Translations under genes and position numbers: made by a program
Assembly (NCBI GenBank): GCA_964617585.1
Contig: CAZTXS010000003.1
Location: forward strand, 47,279-111,278
Origin: UMGS1601 sp964617585
GTDB lineage: Bacteria; Bacillota; Clostridia; Oscillospirales; Ruminococcaceae
DNA length: 64,000 bases
Reading direction: 5' to 3'
Notes under the pieces: model-generated
Seen by the model: only the letters and a program-made list of their open reading frames with translations
Database searches by the model: none
What the model was told of the DNA's origin: nothing
Shown: in pieces, positions 9,772 through 18,230 of the stretch
Layout of the letters: each line of letters opens with the position of its first letter
How positions within the stretch are numbered: the first letter of the stretch is position 1

Positions 9772-12381
9772 TCAGATATATTTTAAAATATCTTTTATAT
9801 ATAACCTAAGTTCTTCGTCATTCATTTCATCGACATTTGTTTTCCTGAGTTTTTCTATAGCGATTTTTTCATTTATACTGTCCATGTCCAACTGCATATC
9901 ATCCTTAGAAGATACGCTAGCAGATTTGTTTTCTTCTTCAAATCGCTCCAGCAATTCATTTGCACGGTTAATTATTTTGGAAGGCAGTCCTGCAAGCTTT
10001 GCAACCTCAATACCATAGCTTTCGTCAACGCCGCCCCTGACAATTTTTCTTAAAAACTTGATTCCCTGATTAGTTCGCTTGACCGCCACGCTGTAATTTT
10101 TAACGCCGTCAAGCTCGTTCTCAAGCTCAATAAGCTCATGATAATGCGTTGCAAATAAAGTTTTGCAGCCGAGCTTTTTAGAGCCTGAAATATATTCTGC
10201 GACGCTTCTTGCGATGCTTATTCCGTCAAAGGTTGAGGTTCCCCGTCCGACCTCGTCTAAAATAACAAGGCTGTTCTTAGTCGCATTTTTAACTATTTCG
10301 GCAACCTCGCTCATTTCGACCATAAATGTAGACTGACCTGAGGTAAGATCGTCCGAAGCTCCGACTCTTGTGAAAATCTGATCTACAACTGAAATCTTCG
10401 CATATTCACAAGGCACAAAGGATCCTATCTGTGCCATAAGAGTTATAAGCGCTATCTGGCGCATATATGTTGATTTACCCGACATATTCGGACCTGTTAT
10501 AACGCTCATCTTATTTTCGGTTAAATCAAGATATGCGTCATTAGGCACGAACATTTCTTCCTTCTGCATAAGCTCAACAACAGGGTGTCTGCCCTTTTTA
10601 ATATCAATTACGCCGTCAATAGCTATTTCAGGCTTGGAATAATTATTTGCAACCGCTACCGTTGCAAACGACGACAAGACGTCGATTAATGCCAATGCCG
10701 AAGCAGTTTCCTGAACTACATTAAGCTGTTTAGCAATATAATCTCTGATTTCAACAAAGATTTCCTGCTCTAAGGTTATAATCTTATCATTTGCGCTGAG
10801 AATCGTATTTTCCGCATTTTTAAGCTCTTCCGTTATGTATCTCTCGCAGTTAGTGAGCGTTTGCTTTCTGATATATGTTTCGGGAACTAAGCTTATATTG
10901 GATTTGGTAACCTCGATATAATAGCCGAACACACGGTTGTAACCGATTTTAAGATTTTTAATACCTGTTCTTTCTCTTTCCTTTTTAGCGATGTTGTCAA
11001 TAATACTTTTTCCGCCGTGAATTATATCACGAAGCTCGTCCAGGTCTTTGTTAAAGCCCTCATTTATAACTCCTCCGTCCTTAGTGTTAATCGGAGGCTC
11101 GTCAACGATTGAATTTTCAATCAGATTTGCAACGTCCTCTAAGGTAGAAATTTTAGAATTTTCTGAAATTAAAAGCTTAGACGAAAAGCATGACAATATC
11201 CTTTTGATCTCAGGAAGCTTTCGGGCGGTTGCCGACAAAGCCTTTAAGTCCCTTGGAGTTGCCGTTTTGTACATTACCCTTGTCATAAGACGTTCAATAT
11301 CGTAAACTCCGGCTAATGCTTCGACTAAATCTCCCAAAGCAACAGGATTTTGAGTAAGCTGCTCAACAGCGTCAAGTCTTTGAATTATCTTAGCCGGATT
11401 AGTCAAAGGCTGATCAATAAACGTTTTGAGAAGCCTTTTCCCCATAGAGGTTTTGTTTTTATCCAGAACCCATAAAAGCGAACCTTTCTTTTCTTTGTTT
11501 CTTAAAGTTTCGGTAAGCTCCAGATTCCTCCTAGCCGTAAAGCCGAGGGTCATAAAGGAATCATTCTCATGCTTTGTTATATTGGTGAATCTGCCTATCA
11601 AAGCCTTTTGCGTATCATAAATATATCTGAACAAGCCGCAGACAGAATTAGCTTCTGCATTATCTTCATTTACAGAAAGCGCTGAAATGTCTTTAACAGA
11701 AAATTGTTCGCAGACAATATCCTCGTTGGCTGATAAATCAAAATTCTCGTCTACCAAAACTGAAACGCTGGATTTCAGCTTATCATTTATAAACGATGTG
11801 ACTTCGGAAAGCTTCAGCACTTTATCATTTATCAGAATCTCGACCGGTTCAAACCTTGATAATTCGTTTATAACGTTTGAAACCGGGTCTTTCCCTCTAA
11901 ATAAATATAAATGCACCTCTCCCGTTGAAATGTCAGCCATACAAAGCGAAATTTCATCTTCATTGCAGTATAAAGAACATATGTAATTGTTTTCTGTTTC
12001 ATCAAGCATACTGCTTTCAATCAGCGTTCCGGGAGTTACTACCCTTACGACCTCTCTGCTTACAAGTCCCTTGGCTTGAGCGGGATCTTCGGTTTGTTCA
12101 CATATGGCTACCATAAAGCCTTTGTCAATAAGCTTTTTTAAATAAACGTCGCAAGCGTGGTAAGGAACCCCGCACATGGGAGCTCTCTCCTCCAAGCCGC
12201 AGTCACGGCCTGTCAGGGTGATTTCAAGCTCGCGAGAAACAATTATTGCGTCATCGAAAAACATTTCATAAAAGTCGCCCAGACGATAAAAAACGATATG
12301 GTTCATATAATTCTTTTTTACTTCAACATATTTTTGCATCATAGGAGATAATTTTGATACGTCAACATCTGCTAATACCAC
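9772..12381 (-). CDS. mutS: DNA mismatch repair protein MutS
   Basis: Mismatch-recognition ATPase of the MutS1 type. The N-terminal recognition domain has the Phe-x-Glu wedge in GDFYEMF (35-41), the core contains TLGFTARRNLELTETLR, and the C-terminal ABC-type ATPase has Walker A GPNMSGKST (about 630), VILDEVGRGTSTFDG and FATHYHEL. The 869-residue length matches Firmicutes MutS. It is followed at 14 bp by mutL and preceded by the YlbF-family gene, all leftward from the miaB promoter. The N-terminus (MVLADVDVSKLSPMMQKYVEVK) agrees with the family start. Confidence 0.98.
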   Translation of the reverse strand: MVLADVDVSKLSPMMQKYVEVKKNYMNHIVFYRLGDFYEMFFDDAIIVSRELEITLTGRDCGLEERAPMCGVPYHACDVYLKKLIDKGFMVAICEQTEDPAQAKGLVSREVVRVVTPGTLIESSMLDETENNYICSLYCNEDEISLCMADISTGEVHLYLFRGKDPVSNVINELSRFEPVEILINDKVLKLSEVTSFINDKLKSSVSVLVDENFDLSANEDIVCEQFSVKDISALSVNEDNAEANSVCGLFRYIYDTQKALIGRFTNITKHENDSFMTLGFTARRNLELTETLRNKEKKGSLLWVLDKNKTSMGKRLLKTFIDQPLTNPAKIIQRLDAVEQLTQNPVALGDLVEALAGVYDIERLMTRVMYKTATPRDLKALSATARKLPEIKRILSCFSSKLLISENSKISTLEDVANLIENSIVDEPPINTKDGGVINEGFNKDLDELRDIIHGGKSIIDNIAKKERERTGIKNLKIGYNRVFGYYIEVTKSNISLVPETYIRKQTLTNCERYITEELKNAENTILSANDKIITLEQEIFVEIRDYIAKQLNVVQETASALALIDVLSSFATVAVANNYSKPEIAIDGVIDIKKGRHPVVELMQKEEMFVPNDAYLDLTENKMSVITGPNMSGKSTYMRQIALITLMAQIGSFVPCEYAKISVVDQIFTRVGASDDLTSGQSTFMVEMSEVAEIVKNATKNSLVILDEVGRGTSTFDGISIARSVAEYISGSKKLGCKTLFATHYHELIELENELDGVKNYSVAVKRTNQGIKFLRKIVRGGVDESYGIEVAKLAGLPSKIINRANELLERFEEENKSASVSSKDDMQLDMDSINEKIAIEKLRKTNVDEMNDEELRLYIKDILKYI

Positions 12382-12413
12382 TTGAATTCACTTCCTTAAA
12401 TCATATTTTAAAC

Positions 12414-12824
12414 TTAGTGACAGCCTCCGCAGGTGGAACAGCTTCCTCCGCAGCTTGCAGGCTGTTCTTCAGGACAGGTCATAGGATCTTCGCCGTTTGC
12501 CGCCATGCTGATTATATAATTTACCGAGTTTAAAAGCTTATCTACAGCCTGCTGAGCTTCGTTAAACTCTGCCATATTTGTATTATCCATGATTTTAGCG
12601 TAGATTTCCTTTAATTCGCCGTCAAGCTTCTTCAAGACATCACTGTCTTTTTCTTCCTTCTGCATCTCCTGATTAAGCTGCATTCTTTTAACATTGAATT
12701 CGCCGATCATATTCTGAAGCTCCGTATCCTTGTCGTTCCTTTCCTTAGCCGACTGATACTTCTTGTATCTTTCATCCTCCTGAAGGGCTTTTCCAAGCTC
12801 TCTTGCCAATTCAATTACAGTCAT
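12414..12824 (-). CDS. YlbF/YmcA family protein with Cys-rich tail
   Basis: 136-residue, mostly helical protein of the YlbF/YmcA family (MTVIELARELGKALQEDERY, then a long amphipathic helix pair). In B. subtilis YlbF, YmcA and YaaT form a complex that affects RNase Y-dependent mRNA maturation, competence and sporulation and can carry Fe-S clusters. The gene lies 21 bp downstream of miaB, as ymcA lies next to ymcB (miaB) in B. subtilis. The last 20 or so residues hold five cysteines (CPEE..., then SCGGSCSTCGGCH), a plausible metal or cluster ligand set. Which of the two paralogues it corresponds to is not decided. Confidence 0.8.
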   Translation of the reverse strand: MTVIELARELGKALQEDERYKKYQSAKERNDKDTELQNMIGEFNVKRMQLNQEMQKEEKDSDVLKKLDGELKEIYAKIMDNTNMAEFNEAQQAVDKLLNSVNYIISMAANGEDPMTCPEEQPASCGGSCSTCGGCH

Positions 12825-12845
12825 ATTACATTCTCCTTTAAAATT

Positions 12846-14234
12846 TTATTTTACAATTTCACCGAGCATTGCCCAGTTCATTGTTTTAGTTATTTTAACA
12901 TTGACAAATTCGCCTATAAGGCTTTTATCACCGACAAATTCAACAATAATATTTTCATTGCTTCTGCCTTGAAGATGTTTTTCAGACGTTCTTCCCTCTC
13001 CGTCCGCTAAAACCTGCACGGTTTTTCCGATAAATCGAGAAAGCCATGAAACAGTAACCTCTCTATGCTCCAAAAGAAGCTCCCGAAGCCACAATCCCTT
13101 TTGCTTATCGCTGATATTGTCCTCCATTAAAGCGGCTTTTGTCCCGCTTCTTTTTGAATATACAAATGAATATATATTATCAAATTTAAATCTCTTTACA
13201 GCTTCCTTTGTCTGACAAAACTCCTCGTATGTTTCACCGGGAAACCCGACTATAATATCGCTTGTAAAGGAAAAGTCAGGTTTTTTGTCCCTTGCATAAT
13301 TAATTATCCGAGCATATTCCTCCAGTGTGTATCTTCGGTTCATCTCATGAAGAATCCTGTCGCAGCCCGACTGCATGGGAAGATGCAGATGCTTGCAAAC
13401 CTTGTCACATTCTAAAATTGTGTCAATCAGTTCGTGAGTGGCGTCCTTAGGATGAGAACTCATAAAACGAATCCTGAAATCGCCGTCGATGGAGTTAAGC
13501 TTTCTCAAAAGATTGGGAAAACCATAGCCGTAGGAATTTACATTCTGACCGAGCAAGGTTATTTCCTTATATCCCGACCTAACCAGATCATAAACCTCAT
13601 CATATACGGCGTCAACGGATCTTGAACACTCTCGTCCCCTTACATATGGTACTATACAATATGTGCAAAAGTTATTGCATCCATACATTATAGGAACGCT
13701 CGCCTTAATCTTATCGTCACGGAGCTGCTTAAAGTTTTCGTTAATTTCGCTTTTCCGCTCTGTGATATTGAACACTCGTTTTCTGTCTTTCAAAACCTCG
13801 TAAAGCATTTCATAAAACTGATTAAAAGCAAACGTGCCGAAAACAAGATCAATCTGTTTGTATTTTTGCTTTATACGCTCGGCAATATGCTTCTGCTGAG
13901 CCATACAGCCGCAAATGCATACAACTGCGTCAGGTCTTTTTTTCTTAATATGCTTGTATTCGCCTATTGTTCCGAAAACCCTGTCCTCTGCATTTTCTCT
14001 GACTGCGCAAGTGTTAAGGATTATCAAAGAAGCGTCTTGCTCGTTATCCGTAAACCCATAGCCTATTTCTTTAATAAGACCCTTTAATTTTTCGCCGTCA
14101 GTTACATTTTGCTGACAGCCGAAAGAGTGCAGATAACAAAGCGGAGCGGTATACCCGTATATTTCGGTTATTAACCTTTTCAGATTATCAACCGAAAAAT
14201 CATTATTAATACAACATATAGATTCGTTTATCAA
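12846..14234 (-). CDS. miaB: tRNA-2-methylthio-N6-dimethylallyladenosine synthase
   Basis: Radical-SAM methylthiotransferase that converts i6A37 to ms2i6A37. The 462-residue protein has the N-terminal auxiliary cluster cysteines Cys40 (SFGCQQN), Cys76 (NTCAVRE) and Cys110 (CGCMAQ), the radical-SAM CxxxCxxC at 186-193 (CNNFCTYC), and a C-terminal TRAM domain (KTVQVLADGEGR to the end). It has about 30 extra N-terminal residues before the UPF0004 domain. It is the first gene of the leftward series and has a clear sigma-A-type promoter upstream. Confidence 0.97.
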   Translation of the reverse strand: MINESICCINNDFSVDNLKRLITEIYGYTAPLCYLHSFGCQQNVTDGEKLKGLIKEIGYGFTDNEQDASLIILNTCAVRENAEDRVFGTIGEYKHIKKKRPDAVVCICGCMAQQKHIAERIKQKYKQIDLVFGTFAFNQFYEMLYEVLKDRKRVFNITERKSEINENFKQLRDDKIKASVPIMYGCNNFCTYCIVPYVRGRECSRSVDAVYDEVYDLVRSGYKEITLLGQNVNSYGYGFPNLLRKLNSIDGDFRIRFMSSHPKDATHELIDTILECDKVCKHLHLPMQSGCDRILHEMNRRYTLEEYARIINYARDKKPDFSFTSDIIVGFPGETYEEFCQTKEAVKRFKFDNIYSFVYSKRSGTKAALMEDNISDKQKGLWLRELLLEHREVTVSWLSRFIGKTVQVLADGEGRTSEKHLQGRSNENIIVEFVGDKSLIGEFVNVKITKTMNWAMLGEIVK

Positions 14235-14265
14235 AATAACGCTCCTTTTTAATTATATATAGTGT

Positions 14266-14294
14266 ATTATATCATATAACAAAGGCTATTTCAA
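14266..14294 (-). promoter_or_regulatory. Sigma-A-type promoter of miaB series
   Basis: Reading leftward, TTGAAA (14289-14294) and TATAAT (14266-14271) are separated by exactly 17 bases, 32 bp before the miaB start. It faces away from the dnaD-side promoter. Confidence 0.75.
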
Positions 14295-14316
14295 GTAAAT
14301 TTGCTATTTTTTTGAA

Positions 14317-14345
14317 TTGCAAATGATTTTTTTCTGTGTTATACT
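14317..14345 (+). promoter_or_regulatory. Sigma-A-type promoter of DnaD-domain gene
   Basis: TTGCAA (14317-14322), a 17-base spacer, then TATACT (14340-14345), about 73 bp upstream of the ATG at 14419. Together with the miaB promoter it forms a compact divergent promoter region. Confidence 0.6.
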
Positions 14346-14418
14346 AATTTTAAGTTTCCATGTCGGATTTATTTTCATTTGTGGTTTTATTTAGATTTTA
14401 TAATTCTTGAGGTGCGTA

Positions 14419-15486
14419 ATGAAATATAAGATTAACAGAAAAAACTGGGGATGTTTTTTCAGCGTCCCCTGCGAAGCGGTTTCAAATCACATTAAGCTAT
14501 GCAGCGGCGATTTTTATAAGGTTCTGTTATGTATATTATCCTGTGATAAAAATGAAATAATCTCAGAAGAATTAAGCTCAATTACCGGTATATCTGTGGA
14601 TATTATAGACGATGCCGTACTTTATTGGAGTCAAAGCGGTATATTCTCGGTACTTAATGTTTCCGTTCAGAAATCGGGAGAAAATAAGGCTAAAGCAGAT
14701 AAACACGAAAATAACAAAGCGTTTTCCGCTTTTAACAACAGCTCCGAAAGCGCAGGCGAGCAAAAAATTTCAATTATTCCGTCTGTAAATCCCTCTAAAA
14801 ACTCTCTTGAAAAAAAGAGCCACGCTAAATATTCCGCAAAAGAAGTATCAGATATTTTAAACAGTCAAAAAGAAATCAAAGAAATGTTTTCACAGCTTGA
14901 AATAATTCTGAAAAAAAATCTGAACTTTACGGAACAGTGCGGATATATAAATTTGGCGCAGAATTACGGATTTCCGGCGGCTTCGATTTTGCTGTTGGTT
15001 CAGTATTGCGAAAACATAGGAAAGTCCAGCATCAGGTACATAGAAAAAATTGCGGAATCGTGGTTTGAAAAGGATATCACTACATATCCTCAGGTTGAAG
15101 CTGAAATTATTAAAATGACTAAATCGCACGCTATTGAAAACAAAGTCGCAAAGAGCTTCGGAATGACAACAGCGCTTACTAAAAAGCAAAAGGAATACAT
15201 AAATACCTGGACTGAACTGGGCTTTGACATAGATATGATTGAGCTGGCTTATGAAAAATGTGTGAATCAGACAAATCAGCTTTCCTTCCCCTATATTAAT
15301 AAAATTATACTAAACTGGTCGGAAGAAAAAATATTCACACCCGATGAAGTTAATATACTTGACGCAAAGACAAAGAAAAATAAAAAATCCACCCGCAAAA
15401 AAGAAAAAGAACATTCATATGATTTGGACGAGTTTTACGAATTCACTATGAATCATGTTCCTCAGATAAAGGGCAAAAATGAATAA
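14419..15486 (+). CDS. DnaD-domain replication protein
   Basis: 355-residue protein with a winged-helix-like N-terminal domain (about 1-85) and a DnaD C-terminal-type helical domain repeated in the second half (about 140-215 and 235-300, with LAQNYGFPAASILLLVQYC and WTELGFDIDMIELAYEKC). It ends in a basic Lys-rich stretch. DnaD/DnaB-type proteins load the replicative helicase in low-GC Firmicutes, and the next gene is a DnaI/DnaC-like loader. The ATG at 14419 (MKYKINRKNWG) is preferred because GAGGTG lies 5 bases before it; an in-frame TTG 12 bases upstream overlaps this SD. Confidence 0.85.
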   Translation: MKYKINRKNWGCFFSVPCEAVSNHIKLCSGDFYKVLLCILSCDKNEIISEELSSITGISVDIIDDAVLYWSQSGIFSVLNVSVQKSGENKAKADKHENNKAFSAFNNSSESAGEQKISIIPSVNPSKNSLEKKSHAKYSAKEVSDILNSQKEIKEMFSQLEIILKKNLNFTEQCGYINLAQNYGFPAASILLLVQYCENIGKSSIRYIEKIAESWFEKDITTYPQVEAEIIKMTKSHAIENKVAKSFGMTTALTKKQKEYINTWTELGFDIDMIELAYEKCVNQTNQLSFPYINKIILNWSEEKIFTPDEVNILDAKTKKNKKSTRKKEKEHSYDLDEFYEFTMNHVPQIKGKNE

Positions 15487-15507
15487 GTATTAAGGGAGTA
15501 AACCAAA

Positions 15508-16500
15508 ATGGATAAAATATCGCATACCGCTTTTACTAAAGCTGCTGCGGAAATTGAAAACAGAAAAAGTAAATCGCTTGAAACACTTGAGCTTCACAAA
15601 GGTGAAATCAGAAGAAAAGCTCCTGAGATAGATTTGCTCTGCAACAGAGTTCTGGAAACAAGTATAGAACTGTCAAAGGCTATTATTTCCCACAACGGAG
15701 ATATTGACAGATTGATAAATGAAATTAAGGACAAAAACCTTGAAAATCAGCTTAAAATCAAAATAATGCTCAAAGAATTCGGGTATCCGGAAAATTATCT
15801 TAAAGCCGAGTACGTTTGCCCTATATGCAGCGACAGCGGTTATGTAAACGGAGAAAGATGTAGCTGCTTTAACGAGCTTATAAAGAAATACACTATTGAA
15901 GAGCTGAATAAAAGCTGCAGGATAGAGCTTCATGATTTTGATGAGTTTAATCTTGGCTTGTATTCTAATCTGCCTGACGAAAAATCAGGAATCGTTCCCC
16001 GTGAAAGAATGAGCGATATTTTTTCTCAATGCAAAAATTATGCAGATACTTTTAAAAAACATTCCTGTTCTTTATTCTTTCTGGGAAAGACAGGACTCGG
16101 CAAGACCTTCATGTCGTCTATGATAGCAAAGGCTCTTATAGAAAAAGGCTTTAACGTTGCTTTTGATTCAATAAATAATTTTCTGATAAGAACCGAAAAT
16201 GAACATTTCGGAAGAAGCGACGGAAACACTGTTGAGATTCTTTTAGATGCTGATTTGTTGATTTTGGACGATTTAGGGTCGGAGTTTTCTACTCCTTTTA
16301 ACACTTCAACTATTTACAACATTATAAACAGCAGGATAAATTTAAACGTACCTACAATTGTTTCAACAAATATGTCCCTTTCAGAGCTTAATGAAAAATA
16401 TGACGACAGAATCATATCAAGGCTTACCGGAATATATACTCCTTACAGATTTTTCGGTACGGATATAAGACAGGTTAAAAGACGTATGATGAATAAATAA
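15508..16500 (+). CDS. DnaC/DnaI-like helicase loader ATPase
   Basis: AAA+ ATPase of the IstB/DnaC/DnaI group, expected to load the DnaB-type helicase. The 330-residue protein has an N-terminal coiled region, a four-cysteine cluster at 104-120 (CPICSDSGYVNGERCSC) likely binding zinc, Walker A GKTGLGKT (193-200), Walker B LLILDDLGSE, and sensor-type STNMSLSEL. It is 21 bp after the DnaD-domain gene and preceded by GGGAG; the pair probably works together in replication initiation or restart. IstB of insertion sequences is unlikely: no transposase is adjacent and the N-terminal zinc cluster is DnaI-like. Confidence 0.88.
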   Translation: MDKISHTAFTKAAAEIENRKSKSLETLELHKGEIRRKAPEIDLLCNRVLETSIELSKAIISHNGDIDRLINEIKDKNLENQLKIKIMLKEFGYPENYLKAEYVCPICSDSGYVNGERCSCFNELIKKYTIEELNKSCRIELHDFDEFNLGLYSNLPDEKSGIVPRERMSDIFSQCKNYADTFKKHSCSLFFLGKTGLGKTFMSSMIAKALIEKGFNVAFDSINNFLIRTENEHFGRSDGNTVEILLDADLLILDDLGSEFSTPFNTSTIYNIINSRINLNVPTIVSTNMSLSELNEKYDDRIISRLTGIYTPYRFFGTDIRQVKRRMMNK

Positions 16501-16506
16501 GATATA

Positions 16507-16545
16507 GAAAAAGGTGAAAAGCATTTTTGCTCTTCACCTTTTTCT
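16507..16545. terminator. Bidirectional terminator between dnaI-like gene and tyrS
   Basis: An 11-bp stem (AAAAAGGTGAA with TTCACCTTTTT) is flanked by A and T runs on both sides, between the stop codons of two convergent genes. It can serve both strands. Confidence 0.85.
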
Positions 16546-17766
16546 TTATGCAAGCTCCGCCTTGTGAAATACCTTCTTGCCTTTTTTGATAATTACGGAC
16601 TGTGAAAGCTTTATAAACGCTTTCGGGTCGTTTATCTTATCATCGTCAACCGAAACTCCTCCCTGCTGGACAAGTCTTCTCGCTTCTCCGTTTGACGAAG
16701 CAAGACCGCACTTAACAAGCAAAGTTAAAAGACCGATTTCGCCGTTCTCGTTCAAATCTTCTGTATTGATTTCAGTAGTAGGCATATCAGCGCTTGACTT
16801 TGCATTTTCAAAAATAGCTTTAGCAGCGTTCTGCGCTTTTTGAGCCTCCTCAGTACCGTGAACCATTTTCGTAAGCTCAAAAGCTAAAATCTCTTTTGCC
16901 TTGTTAAGCTGTGCTCCCTGCATTGTCTTTTCCATTTCTTCAATTTCTTCAATCGGAATAAAGGTAAGCATCTTCAGACATTTTATAACGTCTGCGTCGC
17001 TGACATTTCTCCAATACTGATAAAAGTCATAAGGAGATGTCTTTTCGGCGTCAAGCCATACCGCTCCTTTTTCAGTTTTACCCATTTTCTTACCCTCGGA
17101 ATTCAACAAGAGAGTAATAGTCATAGCGTATGCGTCCTTGCCAAGCTTGCGTCGAATAAGCTCCGTTCCGCCAAGCATATTGCTCCACTGATCGTCGCCG
17201 CCGAACTGCATATTGCAGCCGTACTTCTGATACAGCATATAAAAATCATAGCTCTGCATTATCATATAGTTGAATTCTAAGAAGGACAGTCCGCGCTCCA
17301 TTCTCTGCTTATAACATTCAGCGGTAAGCATTCTGTTTACGCTGAAATGAGGTCCGATTTCTCTAAGTACTTCAACATAATTAAGTCCCATAAGCCAATC
17401 GGCATTGTTGACAATAATAGCTTTGTCATCTGAAAAATCAATAAAACGGCTCATCTGCTTTTTAAAGCAATCCACATTGTGCTGAATTGTTTCGGGAGTC
17501 ATCATCCTTCTCATATCAGTTTTGCCGGACGGATCGCCTATCATAGCCGTTCCCCCGCCTATTAAAACTATAGGCTTGTTTCCGGCCATCTGCATTCTTT
17601 TCATAAGGCAAAGAGCCATGAAATGTCCGACATGAAGGCTGTCTGCCGTCGGGTCAAAACCAATATAGAAAGTTGCCTTTCCCGCATTAACTAATTCTTC
17701 AATTTCCTTTTCGTCCGTAAGCTGAGCTAACAGACCTCTTCTTTTAAGCTCTTCAAATACTGTCAT
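16546..17766 (-). CDS. tyrS: Tyrosyl-tRNA synthetase
   Basis: Class I synthetase charging tRNA-Tyr. The 406-residue protein has YIGFDPTADSLHVGHFMAL with HVGH at 45-48, the KMSKS-type loop as KMGKTEKG near residue 228, the GGDDQW tyrosine-site motif, and a C-terminal S4 domain (about 340-405, ARRLVQQGGVSV). It is TyrS1/TyrZ length. A T-box leader with a UAC specifier lies upstream, so expression is expected to rise when tRNA-Tyr is uncharged. The SD is GGAGG, 7 bases before the ATG. Confidence 0.98.
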   Translation of the reverse strand: MTVFEELKRRGLLAQLTDEKEIEELVNAGKATFYIGFDPTADSLHVGHFMALCLMKRMQMAGNKPIVLIGGGTAMIGDPSGKTDMRRMMTPETIQHNVDCFKKQMSRFIDFSDDKAIIVNNADWLMGLNYVEVLREIGPHFSVNRMLTAECYKQRMERGLSFLEFNYMIMQSYDFYMLYQKYGCNMQFGGDDQWSNMLGGTELIRRKLGKDAYAMTITLLLNSEGKKMGKTEKGAVWLDAEKTSPYDFYQYWRNVSDADVIKCLKMLTFIPIEEIEEMEKTMQGAQLNKAKEILAFELTKMVHGTEEAQKAQNAAKAIFENAKSSADMPTTEINTEDLNENGEIGLLTLLVKCGLASSNGEARRLVQQGGVSVDDDKINDPKAFIKLSQSVIIKKGKKVFHKAELA

Positions 17767-17828
17767 TTTTAACCTCCGAAATTGTTAAATTTAAATTTCT
17801 ATGTAAAATTTTTTATCACTTTAATTTA

Positions 17829-17873
17829 TTAACTGAAAATATCATAAGTGATGAAATCAAAGGTTGATTTCAC
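17829..17873 (-). CDS. Possible 14-codon ORF between T-box and tyrS
   Basis: A GTG-initiated ORF (MKSTFDFITYDIFS) has a well-placed SD, GAGAGGAG, 8 bases upstream. Its first half lies inside an inverted repeat. No family is recognised; it may be an accident of the repeat or a short leader. Expression is unproven. Confidence 0.25.
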   Translation of the reverse strand: MKSTFDFITYDIFS

Positions 17874-17877
17874 TTAT
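17844..17877. repeat. Imperfect inverted repeat of TGATGAAATCAA type
   Basis: The arms ATAAGTGATGAAATCAA and TTGATTTCACTTAT pair apart from a 3-base bulge around a 3-base centre. It sits between the T-box terminator and tyrS. From memory, arms of this TGATGAAAT type recur between genes in several gut Firmicutes; that is recollection, not a search result. Confidence 0.6.
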
Positions 17878-17937
17878 ATCACTCCTCTCAAAGTTTTAAT
17901 TATATAGATATATTTATTAGCATACCTTTAGAAAATA

Positions 17938-18180
17938 AAAAAGCCCCCGGCATTAGCCAGAGGACGAATTATATCGTGGTACCACCTCAATTTATCACAG
18001 AAAATTATATTCAGTGAACTCATAACGCTTTAACGGACGTCAAACGAATAAACCTACTGTAAGTTTCAGAATATCGGCTCCAAGATGTATTCGCATATCA
18101 AAACGCTGCTTTCTTCCACCGACCGAAAGCTCTCTTAAAGCTTTAAGAATACGCTACTTGTTCTTTTCACAGCTTTTTTA
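17938..18180 (-). ncRNA. Tyrosine T-box riboswitch leader
   Basis: Transcribed leftward upstream of tyrS. Seen: the T-box core GAGGTGGTACCACG (about 17972-17985), a GC-rich terminator stem with loop TAAT and a T run (17938-17966), and upstream stem-I elements (AGAGAGCTTTCGGTCGGTGG, about 18115-18134). The specifier is read as UAC, flanked GAA-UAC-A, at 18087-18089, i.e. a tyrosine codon. T-boxes sense the ratio of uncharged to charged tRNA and switch terminator to antiterminator; a Tyr specifier agrees with the downstream gene. Confidence 0.95.
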
Positions 18181-18187
18181 CACTAAT

Positions 18188-18216
18188 ATACTAACACAAT
18201 CCGAAAAATTTGTCAA
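18188..18216 (-). promoter_or_regulatory. Promoter of tyrS T-box leader
   Basis: TTGACA (18211-18216), a 17-base spacer, TAGTAT (18188-18193), reading leftward. It starts just beyond the sigG stop codon, with no terminator in between. Confidence 0.75.
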
Positions 18217-18230
18217 GAAAAATTCATGCT

